In this document: positions 14,987 through 23,275 of the stretch, one piece after another
How the letters are laid out: each line of letters opens with the position of its first letter
Position numbering within the stretch: position 1 is the first letter of the stretch
Origin: CAYJBP01 sp964372025
GTDB lineage: Bacteria > Bacillota > Dehalobacteriia > UBA4068
NCBI GenBank assembly: GCA_964372025.1
Contig: CAYJPF010000009.1
Span: forward strand, 1 to 41,404
DNA: 41,404 bases
Direction of reading: 5' to 3'
Program-made: the position numbers and the translations under genes
Notes under the pieces: model-generated
Databases searched by the model: none
What the model saw: only the letters and a program-made list of their open reading frames with translations
What the model was told of the DNA's origin: nothing

Positions 14987-15718
14987 CTATTTCCAGATAT
15001 TTTTTAATTGATGGGGCTTAATTGGCTGCTCGGAATCGATAAAATAACGAGCCGTAACCTTAAAATTCCAATCAAATTCATAAACCAAGGGGATGCAATT
15101 GGGGATATTAACCTTCATCACTTCTTCTTCATTAAGGTTCTCAAAATACATTACCAAGGTGCGCAAGGTATTGCCATGGGCCGAAATTATGATGCGCTGG
15201 CCATCAAGCAGCGATTTATGAATATGGCTTTCGTAGTAAGAAATTACCCGTTCGGCGGTTTGTTGCAGGCTTTCGGCATCGGGCAAAAGATGCTTGGCCA
15301 CAATGCGATATTGCTCGCTTAAGCGGGGATGACGGCTATCTGTAGCGGCAAGCGGCGGCGGCGAGGCGGCCAAAGAGCGCCGCCATTTATATACTTGCTC
15401 GGCCGAATATTGCTCGGCCATCTGCGCCTTATTTAAGCCTTGCAAATCGCCATAATGGCGCTCGTTTAATTTCCAGCTTTTAATTACCGGCAGCCATTTG
15501 CGATCATATTCTTGCAAAATAATGGCCAAGGTATCAATTGCCCTTTGCAAAAACGAGGTATAGCAAATATCAAAATCAAAACCATGCGCCTGCAAAAGCG
15601 CAGCTGCCCGCACTGCTTCTTGTTCGCCCTGCTTGGTAAGGGGCACATCAGTCCAGCCGGTAAAAAGATTATCTTTATTCCAAGTACTTTCGCCATGGCG
15701 AATTAAAACCATTTTCAT
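14987..15718 (-). CDS. gpmA: 2,3-bisphosphoglycerate-dependent phosphoglycerate mutase
   Basis: 243 residues. LIRHGESTWNKDNLFTGWTDVPLT carries the histidine that is phosphorylated; ERHYGDLQGLNK contains the catalytic glutamate region; ISAHGNTLRTL holds the second histidine. It interconverts 3- and 2-phosphoglycerate in glycolysis. It follows the tetR gene by 17 bp with GGAGGC before the ATG, so the two are probably co-transcribed. The ppx-ppk1 pair follows after about 90 bp, linking a glycolytic enzyme with polyphosphate metabolism only by position. Confidence 0.96.
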   Translation of the reverse strand: MKMVLIRHGESTWNKDNLFTGWTDVPLTKQGEQEAVRAAALLQAHGFDFDICYTSFLQRAIDTLAIILQEYDRKWLPVIKSWKLNERHYGDLQGLNKAQMAEQYSAEQVYKWRRSLAASPPPLAATDSRHPRLSEQYRIVAKHLLPDAESLQQTAERVISYYESHIHKSLLDGQRIIISAHGNTLRTLVMYFENLNEEEVMKVNIPNCIPLVYEFDWNFKVTARYFIDSEQPIKPHQLKNIWK

Positions 15719-15735
15719 AAGTTGCCTCCTTAAGT

Positions 15736-16413
15736 TTAGGTATTTGCCGATTGTTTAAAATCACTATACCAACCGGCTAATAAGTAGGGATGTTCGCTAA
15801 GTATTTTGCTTACAATTTGCTCTGTTTGGATACAACATTCTTTTAATAAGGCTTCATCACCATAAAGCCGCCCCATATAGGTAAAAAAGAGGGTATCGGC
15901 AATATTATCCACAAAGGGATTTTGGCGCGCATATAGCATTAAAGTGCGCTCGATACTGGAGGCTATAAAATTACCGTAAAGAATTAGATAATCATCACTA
16001 AAACCCAGATTATATTTAGTGTTGATTTTGCGATAGGTATCGATACCGCTTTCGATAATCATTTCAAAATAAACATCTTCGCGTAAAACATCCAAATAAA
16101 ATGCCAAAAACTTAGGCGAAGACATAATAGTATATTGCAATTTAGTGATAGCGCCCGAAAATAAAATCGGATGCTGATCTTGATTAACATAATCATGAAC
16201 AATGGCGGTTTCGGCCTGCAATTGCCCTGCTAAAATGGCCTTAGCCAATTCGCTTTTACTTTTAAAGTGATAGGAAATAAGCCCTAAACTAATACCCAAA
16301 TCGCCGGCAATTTGGCGCATAGAGGTAGCACAATAACCTTGCTCTAAAAATAGCCGGCCGGCATATTGCATAATTGTATAGTATTTGCTACTTTGTTTAT
16401 TATTTTTTGGCAT
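15736..16413 (-). CDS. TetR family transcriptional regulator
   Basis: 225 residues from ATG 16413, chosen for the GGGAGG 5 bases before it; the longer frame to 16503 would add an unlikely hydrophobic leader over the promoter. The N-terminal DNA-binding domain reads YYTIMQYAGRLFLEQGYCATSMRQIAGDLGISLGLISYHFKSKSELAKAIL, a textbook TetR helix-turn-helix. The C-terminal ligand domain is not classifiable by eye. It is separated by a terminator from the PNPOx-ferredoxin/permease operon, whose promoter holds two TetR-style palindromes (18670-18706). Control of that operon is an inference. Confidence 0.92.
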   Translation of the reverse strand: MPKNNKQSSKYYTIMQYAGRLFLEQGYCATSMRQIAGDLGISLGLISYHFKSKSELAKAILAGQLQAETAIVHDYVNQDQHPILFSGAITKLQYTIMSSPKFLAFYLDVLREDVYFEMIIESGIDTYRKINTKYNLGFSDDYLILYGNFIASSIERTLMLYARQNPFVDNIADTLFFTYMGRLYGDEALLKECCIQTEQIVSKILSEHPYLLAGWYSDFKQSANT

Positions 16414-16459
16414 CCTTACCTCCCGGCCAAGCCTATATATAATCAAATCTATATATATA

Positions 16460-16488
16460 AATATAAACAAAATAGCAGCAATTGTCAA
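16460..16488 (-). promoter_or_regulatory. Promoter of tetR-gpmA
   Basis: TTGACA (16488-16483), 17 bases, TATATT (16465-16460) on the minus strand. A run of TATATA follows between the promoter and the tetR start. No copy of the TGAAC palindrome found at 18670 is present here. Confidence 0.65.
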
Positions 16489-16553
16489 GATAGCTAATAA
16501 CAATAGCGGCCGGCGGCCATTGCCTAAAATCCTATTCTAAAAGGGCAAAAAAA

Positions 16554-16590
16554 GGGCTAAGACTTAGTTTTAGCAAGTCTTAGCCCCTTT
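16554..16590 (-). terminator. Terminator of the PNPOx-ferredoxin operon
   Basis: GGGCTAAGACT (16554-16564) pairs with AGTCTTAGCCC (16576-16586) across an 11-base loop, with A-rich sequence to the left giving the U-tract on the minus strand. It lies just after the stop at 16597. Confidence 0.8.
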
Positions 16591-16596
16591 AAATAC

Positions 16597-17289
16597 TTAT
16601 TTATCAAATACTCTCTTAATAGCCTGCTGTGGGCAATTAAAATAACATACCCCACATTCCAAGCAGCAATGATAATCGATATTAGCCTTATTATCAACCA
16701 AGCTAATGGTTTGCATCATGCACTTTTTGGTACATACTCCACAGCCAATGCAGCTATCACTAATCCGATAAAACCAAGGCCTATTTTGGCCGCCGCCAAA
16801 ATTAAAGCGATAGCGATAAAAAGTATTGTTCTGACATAGATCAAAAATCTCGCCATCACCTTTTTCGAAGCGGAAAATCTTAAAATTCTTTAAATCGCGG
16901 GCATATAATTCCTTAGTGCCTTGATTTACTTGCCAATAGCGCTCATAAAGCAGCGGATCATCGGCTTCGTCAATCTCGGTAACATAGCTATTAATGCGCA
17001 AGCCCAGCCCTAATTTGCCTTCTCTTAAAGTAACTTCGCCGCCGGAAATATAGGGCTTTTTAAGTAATTCATAATAAAAGGGCTTGCCCTTGGATATCCC
17101 AAAATACAAATGGCCATCATCACCAAAATAATGTACTTCTATGCCACGGGTGGTTGGCAAACCATCCTCTAGCTGGCTGCTGGCAAAAACCATATGGCCA
17201 ATTTCTACCGCAATATCAAAGGCCACCTTTTGAATTTGCTGATTATCACTAGCGGCATTTAAGCCTTTTTGCTCGGTTAAGCTTAACAT
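16597..17289 (-). CDS. PNPOx-like flavoprotein fused to a 2[4Fe-4S] ferredoxin
   Basis: 230 residues. Residues 10-150 resemble pyridoxamine 5'-phosphate oxidase-like split barrels (TTRGIEVHYFGDDGHLYFGISKGKPFYYELLKKPYISG), which bind FMN or F420. Residues 180-228 are two ferredoxin clusters, CIGCGVCTKKC and CCLECGVCYFNCP. The combination would pass electrons between ferredoxin-type clusters and a flavin, in the cytosol; the substrate is unknown. It follows the APC permease by 23 bp in one operon, so it may act on the imported amino acid or amine. The general class is clear; the reaction is not. Confidence 0.85.
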   Translation of the reverse strand: MLSLTEQKGLNAASDNQQIQKVAFDIAVEIGHMVFASSQLEDGLPTTRGIEVHYFGDDGHLYFGISKGKPFYYELLKKPYISGGEVTLREGKLGLGLRINSYVTEIDEADDPLLYERYWQVNQGTKELYARDLKNFKIFRFEKGDGEIFDLCQNNTFYRYRFNFGGGQNRPWFYRISDSCIGCGVCTKKCMMQTISLVDNKANIDYHCCLECGVCYFNCPQQAIKRVFDK

Positions 17290-17312
17290 AAATATTCCTC
17301 CTTATATCTGAT

Positions 17313-18635
17313 TTAAGATTCTTCATAGCCGGTATCGATATCGATGCCGCCCATTTTTAAGCGAATAGCCGGATAAATCAAGGCAATGCCTAAGTAAATA
17401 AAGCTACCGATAATTTCGGCACTACTTAATTCGATAGCCAAATAATAGCAGAAAATCAAACTCATAATCGCGCCTAAAATACAGATAGCAGTATAAAGGC
17501 TATCATTAATTTTAAATTTGGATTTAGACCAAGCTTCCGGTACCCTTTTGGGCATTCTGATTAAGGCAATACAGATCACCACGCCTAAGCAATTAGAAAG
17601 GAAATTGCCCACATTAGCAATTTGGCCGATTTGCCAATCAAAAATAATAATTGCCGAGGCCAAAGCATAAATAATCAATAAGATAAGATGCGCCGAACCA
17701 AAACGCTTATTAACAACCCCTAATTTGCGAGGAAACCAGCCATCATTACAGGCCTGCAAAATCGGCGGAACAATCCAGCCTAACAGGGCATTTAGCGAGG
17801 TTACCAGTGCAAACATAGCACCGCAAATCATAAAAAATAAGTAAACAGGATAGGGCAAAACGGCCAAAGCAGTTACCGCCAAGGATTGCCCGGCTACATC
17901 GGCTACCGGGAATACGCCGGAGGCCACAATAGCCACAACTACATAAACAATTAAGATAATAATACTGCTGATAATAATGGCCGCCGGTATATCCTTAGTA
18001 GGGTTTTTGGATTGGCGGCTAAAATTAACAATAAAGGCCGAACCGGTAGTAGCAAAGCTCATCAAGGCCGCAGCCGACATCACCCCACCAAAGCCATCAA
18101 GCATCCAATCCGGTGGCGATGTAAAGCCTGGTTTAACATCATCTAAACCAAAACCGGCAAAGGCAAATAAGGCAAGCAATAATAAGATAACCATTACATA
18201 CTGGGCTTTAGCTGCAACTTTTACACCTAAAATATTAACAACCAGCAAAACAGTAAGGGTAAGTAAGGCAATAGCCTTTAGATTAACGCCGGGTATAAAA
18301 CTGGATACATAATCGGCAAAAGATAAAGCATATAAGGCCGCCCCAAAGAAAAAGCTAATAAAAACCAGGGCATATAAACCGCTAAAATATTTGCCGCCAA
18401 AAAGCGCAGCCTGAGTATAAAATCCACCATTCATCCTAATGGTAGCTGCTGAAAAAAACTGGGGCAGGGCCGTAATTAAAACCATTACCGTACAAATTAT
18501 TAAAGCTAAAACTATCGAGCGGCCGGTAATACCGATGGCAATACCGGTAAGGCTCATTATACCCCCGCCGATTACATTACCAATAGCTAAAGCTACTAAA
18601 TCGCTTCTGCTAAGCACTTTTTCCGTATTAGACAT
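17313..18635 (-). CDS. APC-superfamily amino acid permease
   Basis: 440 residues from ATG 18635, with GGAAGGGAG 7 bases upstream; the longer frame begins with TTG inside that site. About twelve membrane helices. SRSDLVALAIGNVIGGGIMSLTG at the start is the conserved APC helix-1 substrate motif (GxGI type). MSFATTGSAFIVNFSRQSKNPTKDIPAAI is the conserved loop around helices 6-7 (normally FxGFE...NPxRNIPxAI). It is the first gene of the operon, driven by the promoter at 18670-18716. The substrate is not predictable from sequence alone. Confidence 0.88.
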   Translation of the reverse strand: MSNTEKVLSRSDLVALAIGNVIGGGIMSLTGIAIGITGRSIVLALIICTVMVLITALPQFFSAATIRMNGGFYTQAALFGGKYFSGLYALVFISFFFGAALYALSFADYVSSFIPGVNLKAIALLTLTVLLVVNILGVKVAAKAQYVMVILLLLALFAFAGFGLDDVKPGFTSPPDWMLDGFGGVMSAAALMSFATTGSAFIVNFSRQSKNPTKDIPAAIIISSIIILIVYVVVAIVASGVFPVADVAGQSLAVTALAVLPYPVYLFFMICGAMFALVTSLNALLGWIVPPILQACNDGWFPRKLGVVNKRFGSAHLILLIIYALASAIIIFDWQIGQIANVGNFLSNCLGVVICIALIRMPKRVPEAWSKSKFKINDSLYTAICILGAIMSLIFCYYLAIELSSAEIIGSFIYLGIALIYPAIRLKMGGIDIDTGYEES

Positions 18636-18669
18636 AGTTGTACTCCCTTCCAATTCAAGATAATATTAC

Positions 18670-18716
18670 TGAACGCGTTCAATTATTATTATACTGTACA
18701 TGTTCAGCTTTGTCAA
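18670..18716 (-). promoter_or_regulatory. Permease operon promoter with two palindromic operators
   Basis: TTGACA (18716-18711), 17 bases, TATAAT (18693-18688) on the minus strand. TGAACGCGTTCA (18670-18681) is a perfect palindrome at the start of transcription. TGTACATGTTCA (18695-18706), a near match with one arm change, fills the -35/-10 spacer. Two sites placed so would give tight repression, typical of TetR-type regulators; the tetR gene 2.2 kb away is the obvious candidate. Confidence 0.75.
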
Positions 18717-18853
18717 TAACCAATTTACATTTTCGCATACTTAATCCGATAACATGGCCTAACTTTAACACATTAAGCTATTATTTTTAACTAACTGTTT
18801 ATTATTTTTAAAATGTGCCAAAATACCCATTTAAATTTATAAAAATATATGAT

Positions 18854-19068
18854 ATAATAATCACAAGGTGATTATTATCAGGCCGTCAAAAAACTACGTT
18901 TTTTGCCAGCCTGAGCAATATTCTTTCCAGAACCGGGAAAGAATATTGGCAGCTTACGCTGCAATTTATTGAACGCAAGGGGGGCAAGCCCCCCCTTTCC
19001 ATCCCCCCACGGGGAATTGAATTTTGGCTTTTTTGACAGTCTGATAATAATCACAAGGTGATTATTAT
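18854..19068. mobile_element. Hairpin-targeting element, copy 1, with 25-bp hairpin duplication
   Basis: The body is 18879-19043 (165 bp), beginning CAGGCCGTCAAAAAA and ending TTTTTTGACAGTCTG, so the ends are imperfect inverted repeats (13 of 15). Exactly the same 25-bp palindrome (core AATCACAAGGTGATT) stands on both sides, at 18854-18878 and 19044-19068. Inside are further stems: CAAAAAA/TTTTTTG, AATATTCTTTCC/GGAAAGAATATT, GCAGC/GCTGC and AAGGGGGG/CCCCCCTT. There is no coding frame. The body is nearly identical to 27554-27721. It occupies most of the gene-free stretch 18717-19168. Confidence 0.8.
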
Positions 19069-19088
19069 ATACTCTATTTAATCGCCGG

Positions 19089-19122
19089 AAATTCTCGGCC
19101 AAAGAACGGCCAAGAATTTTTT
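19089..19122 (+). terminator. Hairpin with T-run upstream of a lipoprotein gene
   Basis: AAATTCTCGGCC (19089-19100) pairs with GGCCAAGAATTT with one C-A mismatch, followed by TTTTTT. It lies 47 bp before the start at 19169. It could be an intrinsic terminator of upstream read-through, or an attenuator if the promoter lies before it. Confidence 0.55.
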
Positions 19123-19168
19123 ATGGCACAATTATATCATATATTGATTTATCAATGGAGGGATGAGC

Positions 19169-20470
19169 ATGAAAATAAAAGCAATTCTTTTACTTTTAAT
19201 AATTTGCAGCTTATTATTCGCCGCTTGCGGCGAAGATAGCCCTGCCTCGAGCGAAGCGGTAAATCATTTAACTACCCAGCTAACTAATGAGGTAAACAAT
19301 CAAATTAGCGCCCAAGAACAGGCAGCGGCCGAAGCTGAGGCCGAAGCCCAAGCCCAAGCCGAGGCGGCGGCAGCCCAAGCCCAAGCAGATCATGAGCAAA
19401 GCCTGGCTATTGGTCAAAAATATGTTGGCAGCTGGCTGGTTAATCGTTTTGATGAAAGCGGCAGTGAATCGCTGATTATCAATCCCGAATATCGTATAGA
19501 AGTGGAGATTTTGGCCGATGGCACCGCTATCCATAGAGCCGGCGATGATCAATACACCAGCCTGGTTGGCGAGCATACCGGCACTTGGGTGGCCGAGCCC
19601 GATTTTGAAACAATGGTAATTGATTTTGGCAATGATATTAGATATGCAATGAGGATATTTGATCATGAGCCCCAAAAAGCCCATTATGGCCAAGTTGGTG
19701 GTATGCACTATTTAACAGCCGTGCGCTTGGATGCAAGCCAGGCACCGGCCGTTAGCAATAGGGAGCTTTTTGATGCCCTTAAAGGTTATTGGCTAACCCC
19801 CATAGTAGTAGAAACCGAAAGTTCTTATTATAGCGCCTATGCTTATTATCATTTTTACGAGCATAATGGCATTTTATTGATGGAGCCTGCCCATTGGAGT
19901 GACAATTTTTTTAGCAGCCATTTTCCCTACGAGGCTATGGATGATGGCTTTATTGCCCCGGGCAATTATTTGCCGCCCTTATTAGGTGGTATCGAAGATT
20001 ATGATATGCCCAATATACTGATGATTGGCGAGCAAACCAAATTAGGCGAAAACAGCTGGAAGATGGAGGCTTATGGCCTAAATGGCGAAGCCGGCATCAT
20101 GGATATAGTAATGGAGCCGGGCAGTAATGAAATAATGATTGATGGCTATCAATTTAGATATGGTGGCGCAAGCGGCCGCGATGCCTTTTTTACAGCTAAT
20201 CAAATGGCCGCCTATGACGAGGGTATAGAAAATGGCTATGGCTATGATTATAATCAGCATTTTGCCGGTACGAGCTTAGAAGATTTTTATTATTATTACT
20301 ATAATTATTATGACTACTACGATTATTACGGATACTACGATTATTACGGATACTATGATTATTACGGATACTATGATTATTACGGATACTATGACTACTA
20401 CGGCTACTATGATTATGGATACTATGATTATGGATACTATGATTTAGATTATGCCTACCATGATGTATAA
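19169..20470 (+). CDS. Lipoprotein with tyrosine-rich repeat tail
   Basis: 433 residues from ATG 19169, 6 bases after GGAGGG; the ATG at 19163 abuts that site. A signal peptide ends in the lipobox LFAAC with Cys20, so it is attached to the outer face of the membrane. Residues 35-75 are an Ala/Glu/Gln coiled-coil stretch. Then comes a globular part with two lipocalin-like repeats (GSWLVNRFDE..., GYWLTPIVVE...). The last ~60 residues are almost entirely Tyr, Asp and Gly in a repeated DYYGYY unit. It is followed 43 bp later by a second Tyr-rich lipoprotein gene. The function is unknown; a disordered adhesive or cross-linkable tail is a guess. Confidence 0.75.
   Translation: MKIKAILLLLIICSLLFAACGEDSPASSEAVNHLTTQLTNEVNNQISAQEQAAAEAEAEAQAQAEAAAAQAQADHEQSLAIGQKYVGSWLVNRFDESGSESLIINPEYRIEVEILADGTAIHRAGDDQYTSLVGEHTGTWVAEPDFETMVIDFGNDIRYAMRIFDHEPQKAHYGQVGGMHYLTAVRLDASQAPAVSNRELFDALKGYWLTPIVVETESSYYSAYAYYHFYEHNGILLMEPAHWSDNFFSSHFPYEAMDDGFIAPGNYLPPLLGGIEDYDMPNILMIGEQTKLGENSWKMEAYGLNGEAGIMDIVMEPGSNEIMIDGYQFRYGGASGRDAFFTANQMAAYDEGIENGYGYDYNQHFAGTSLEDFYYYYYNYYDYYDYYGYYDYYGYYDYYGYYDYYGYYDYYGYYDYGYYDYGYYDLDYAYHDV
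20321..20443 (+). repeat. 18-bp tandem repeat encoding DYYGYY
   Basis: Near-perfect 18-bp units (gattattacggatactat) repeat about five times and then shorten to 15-bp units (DYGYY). Third-position changes (TAC/TAT) between units show some age or selection on the protein. It lies in the 3' end of the lipoprotein gene. Confidence 0.85.
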
Positions 20471-20513
20471 GCTGTATAAGCTATTACTATAATTTATACT
20501 CGGGGTGATAATT

Positions 20514-21350
20514 ATGAAAAAAACATTTATTTTTATCTTTATTTTTAGCCTAAGTTTATTGCTATTTGGTTGTGGCGAGGAAGAGCCTGCCGCAACATCG
20601 CAGCAAAGTGCCTTAAACGCCCTTACCAATCAAGTTAATCAAAATAATCAGGATAGCCAGGCCGATAGCGGCCAAAACCAGGATAATCAGGGGCAAATAA
20701 ATCAGGGTAATCCAAATAATGAGCAAAATGGCCAAAACAACCAAAATTCTCAGGGTTTAAGCCTGGCCGAGCAGGCGGCTAATGCCACAAATAGCCAACC
20801 GCCCAATGCTGCCCCTGTTCCCGAATTAACCTTTGGCTATTTAGATGATAATGGCGATTATATTTATTATACCCATGGTTATCTTGATCAATATGGGCAG
20901 TATCAAAATTTCCCTAATGGTTATTTTGATGATGATGGCCGCTATCATTTTGTAAAGCCCGACGACTACTATTATTATGGCTACTATGATTATTATGATT
21001 ACTATGGTTACTATGGTTATTATAGTGATTATAACTATTATTCTTATAGCCCTTATTCTGGCCATTATAATTATTATGGCGAGTATATTGATGAGCCTAA
21101 TCCCTATAACGATGGCTTTTTTGATAGCGAGGGTAATTTTCTTATTTATCCATTTTTTGCCTCTTTTAATAGCAATCCCTATTATTATGGCTATTATGAT
21201 GGCTATGGTAATTATTATCCGGGCTATAACCCCTATCATCTGGGCTTTTATGATGCCTATGGTTATTATAACTTTTATAATCCTAATTTTGCCTACTATT
21301 ATTATGATTATTATGATTATTATTATGACGACTACTATTACTACTATTAA
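20514..21350 (+). CDS. Tyrosine-rich lipoprotein with GYxDxxGxY modules
   Basis: 278 residues from ATG 20514 (GGGGTG upstream). The lipobox LLFGC gives Cys20. Residues 35-80 are Asn/Gln-rich and disordered. From about residue 103 a module with the pattern G-[YF]-[LFY]-D-x-x-G-x-[YF] recurs six times (GYLDDNGDY, GYLDQYGQY, GYFDDDGRY, GFFDSEGNF, GYYDGYGNY, GFYDAYGYY), interleaved with Tyr/Gly/Asp-rich runs; the protein ends in poly-Tyr/Asp. It shares lipoprotein sorting and Tyr-rich composition with its upstream neighbour, so the two probably work together at the cell surface. No known domain recognised. Confidence 0.7.
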   Translation: MKKTFIFIFIFSLSLLLFGCGEEEPAATSQQSALNALTNQVNQNNQDSQADSGQNQDNQGQINQGNPNNEQNGQNNQNSQGLSLAEQAANATNSQPPNAAPVPELTFGYLDDNGDYIYYTHGYLDQYGQYQNFPNGYFDDDGRYHFVKPDDYYYYGYYDYYDYYGYYGYYSDYNYYSYSPYSGHYNYYGEYIDEPNPYNDGFFDSEGNFLIYPFFASFNSNPYYYGYYDGYGNYYPGYNPYHLGFYDAYGYYNFYNPNFAYYYYDYYDYYYDDYYYYY

Positions 21351-21357
21351 CATAAAC

Positions 21358-21397
21358 AAACCGGCTTGGCGGGGATTATCCCCTGCCAAGCCGGTTT
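21358..21397. terminator. Bidirectional terminator between lipoprotein genes
   Basis: AACCGGCTTGGCGGGG pairs with CCCCTGCCAAGCCGGTT with a one-base bulge and a short ATTAT loop, followed by TTATTATTTG. It lies between convergent genes ending at 21350 and 21409. Confidence 0.85.
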
Positions 21398-21408
21398 ATT
21401 ATTTGCTT

Positions 21409-22305
21409 TTATTCTTCGTAATTAATTTGGCTTAATCTATAACTAAGTGTAAATGCTTGATTATTAAAACTATATTGATATTGAGCACTTAAAATGCCCT
21501 CGTTTAAGCTTGCTTTAAATGCTTTGCTATCTTCTGCTTTTAAGCTAGCATCACCATATAGCCAGGCCATATCATCCACTATCGGCTCAAAAAGATGCTC
21601 ATCCAAATCAATATTAAAAGACATAAATACTATTGCATCATTATCATCAAATGGCGCATCTACATATAGCTCAAAATAATCGCCATCTGCATCGCTGTCT
21701 ATATAACCCCAGGCCTCGTATTCGCCACTTATATTATGTTCGCCGCTATAATCTGTTATCAGCAATAAACCATACCAATCCGACGGCGCGGTTAAACTAT
21801 TGGCCAATATTGTTTGTTCCGTACCAAAACCGGGGCCTACAAAATCGGCTGGCGGCTCATTAGGATGTTCATTAGACGGCTCATTAGGCTGTTTAATCTC
21901 GTCATTGCTGCTACCCTCTATAGCCGGTGCAATAGCGCCCTCCTTTAAAAAGGTAATATCTAAGCCCATGCCCAAAGTATCAAGCAAGGTTATGGTATCA
22001 CCTTCGCAAATACCGCTAAAACTATCCGAACCCTGGCTTAAGGTAAATTGCCCATCATGCTCCTGCCAATCAGCATGATAATCTTCGCCATCCATAGTTA
22101 AAACACAGCTGCCATTATCGCTTAAAGCCAAGCTAATCCCTTCGGCAGAAACTTCGCTAGGCTCAATAGCCATTCCTCGCAGTTCAAGTTTAATTGCTTG
22201 ATAGGCCTCAATATTTTCATTATTATTAGCACAAGAGCTAAGGCCTATTATCATTAAAACGCTACTTAAAGCCAGGTATACTATTAGCAAAACATTTTTT
22301 TTCAT
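21409..22305 (-). CDS. Predicted lipoprotein of unknown function
   Basis: 298 residues. The signal peptide ends in LSSC with Cys25. Residues 37-115 (ELRGMAIEPSEVSAEGISLALSDNGSCVLTMDGEDYHADWQE...) are a lipocalin-like beta region also common in clostridial lipoproteins. A Pro/Glu/Asn linker (NEPSNEHPNEPP) leads to a second beta domain (WYGLLLITDYSGE...). A G-rich ribosome site and a TATAAT (22337-22332) lie upstream. It faces the two Tyr-rich lipoproteins across a shared terminator. The role is unknown. Confidence 0.75.
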   Translation of the reverse strand: MKKNVLLIVYLALSSVLMIIGLSSCANNNENIEAYQAIKLELRGMAIEPSEVSAEGISLALSDNGSCVLTMDGEDYHADWQEHDGQFTLSQGSDSFSGICEGDTITLLDTLGMGLDITFLKEGAIAPAIEGSSNDEIKQPNEPSNEHPNEPPADFVGPGFGTEQTILANSLTAPSDWYGLLLITDYSGEHNISGEYEAWGYIDSDADGDYFELYVDAPFDDNDAIVFMSFNIDLDEHLFEPIVDDMAWLYGDASLKAEDSKAFKASLNEGILSAQYQYSFNNQAFTLSYRLSQINYEE

Positions 22306-22462
22306 AGAGCCCCCCCTACCATTTAAGCTTGATTATAACATATAATTTAAAACTAAACATCATACACTTGTATAGGTTTTATATTAATTAGCCTATTATT
22401 TTAGGGCTGCCACAAATATTGCAATAGCCCCATTAAATGGATTATAGCATCCGACTAAAACA

Positions 22463-22497
22463 ACGGGGAATTGAACTTTGGCTTTTTTGACAGTCTG
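22463..22497. mobile_element. Right-end remnant of the hairpin-targeting element
   Basis: ACGGGGAATTGAA, TTTGGCTTTTTTGACAGTCTG matches the last 35 bp of copy 1 (19009-19043) with one mismatch. The next base begins the perfect hairpin 22498-22545, so this remnant also ends exactly at a palindrome. The rest of the element is missing to the left. Confidence 0.75.
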
Positions 22498-22545
22498 TAA
22501 AACAAAAGAAGGCTGTCGCATTAGCGACAGCCTTCTTTTGTTTTA
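22498..22545. terminator. Perfect 22-bp-arm hairpin abutting the element remnant
   Basis: The arms 22498-22519 and 22524-22545 are exact complements with loop ATTA. The stem core is AGGCTGTCGC/GCGACAGCCT, flanked by A-rich and T-rich arms. It is probably a bidirectional terminator. A second small hairpin GGGCGAAT/ATTCGCCC follows at 22553-22576. Confidence 0.85.
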
Positions 22546-22599
22546 GTATAAAGGGCGAATATGTATAAATTCGCCCAGTCCCCCCTTACTAAAATGGGA

Positions 22600-22717
22600 T
22601 GGGGGGGGGCGNNNNNNNNNNACCCCCCCCCCCCCCCCCCCCCCCCCCCGCGGGGGGGGGGGGGGGGGGCGGGCGGCCGCCCCCCCCCCCCCCCCCCCCC
22701 CCCCCCCGGGGGGGGGT
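22600..22717. other. Assembly gap and homopolymer artefact
   Basis: Ten N (22612-22621) lie inside long runs of G and C. This is a scaffold join or low-quality consensus, not biology. Element copies elsewhere contain CCATCCCCCC runs, so an element copy may be collapsed here. Nothing else is readable between 22577 and 22721. Confidence 0.9.
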
Positions 22718-22721
22718 GAAT

Positions 22722-23237
22722 TTAATCCAGCACCAGGCCGGGCGGCGAATAAGTGCGGGCTGCATATTCTTGATCTAAAAGATACAGGCCACGGCTATCA
22801 TTGCCAAAAAGCTCGAATTTTTGAATTAAAGTGCCGGCGGTTTTTTCTTCCTCGCCTTGCTCTTTGATAAACCAGGTAATAAAATCGATGGTACGATAAT
22901 CTTTATCGGCAGCAGCTGCCTCGTAAATGGCATCAATTAGCGAAGTAACTAATTGTTCATGTTCTAAAGAGGCTTTAAGGGGATCGATTAGCTGCTTAAA
23001 AACTTTATCGGGGGCATCAATCGGCAAAAGCTTAACCGGATAATCATTATTAAGTAAATACTCGCGCATCAGCATGGCATGAGCCATTTCTTCTTGCGCT
23101 TGAATATGAAACCAATTGCTGTAACCATCCAAACCTTCCATGGCATAAAAAGTGGACATATCCAGATATAGATAGGCAGAATACATCTCTTTCATTACTT
23201 GTACATTAATTAAATCTAGTGCCTTTTTGCTTGTCAT
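22722..23237 (-). CDS. ftnA: Ferritin, FtnA type
   Basis: 171 residues, the normal bacterial ferritin length. The four-helix core carries ferroxidase ligands in KEMYSAYLYLDMS (Glu), HIQAQEEMAHAMLM (the ExxH motif) and FIKEQGEEEKTA (Glu/Gln). It stores iron as a mineral in a 24-subunit cytosolic shell. The gene is complete, its stop lying 5 bp from the poly-G artefact. The promoter is at 23276-23304. I saw no metal-box palindrome like those at 6125-6266. Confidence 0.95.
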   Translation of the reverse strand: MTSKKALDLINVQVMKEMYSAYLYLDMSTFYAMEGLDGYSNWFHIQAQEEMAHAMLMREYLLNNDYPVKLLPIDAPDKVFKQLIDPLKASLEHEQLVTSLIDAIYEAAAADKDYRTIDFITWFIKEQGEEEKTAGTLIQKFELFGNDSRGLYLLDQEYAARTYSPPGLVLD

Positions 23238-23275
23238 CTATGCAGCCCCCTTATTTTATTGATTAAGTTAGCTAT

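Noticed and set aside
18854..19068. Ordinary IS200/IS605-derived element
   Set aside because: Such elements leave no target duplication, while here whole 25- and 30-bp hairpins are duplicated; no TnpA or TnpB remnant is present.
20841..21435. Isoleucine-rich frames on both strands
   Set aside because: Shadows of the Tyr codons (TAT/TAC) of the lipoprotein gene in other frames.
22600..22717. Poly-G/poly-C structure as a possible regulatory quadruplex
   Set aside because: It surrounds a run of N and looks like a gap-filling artefact.
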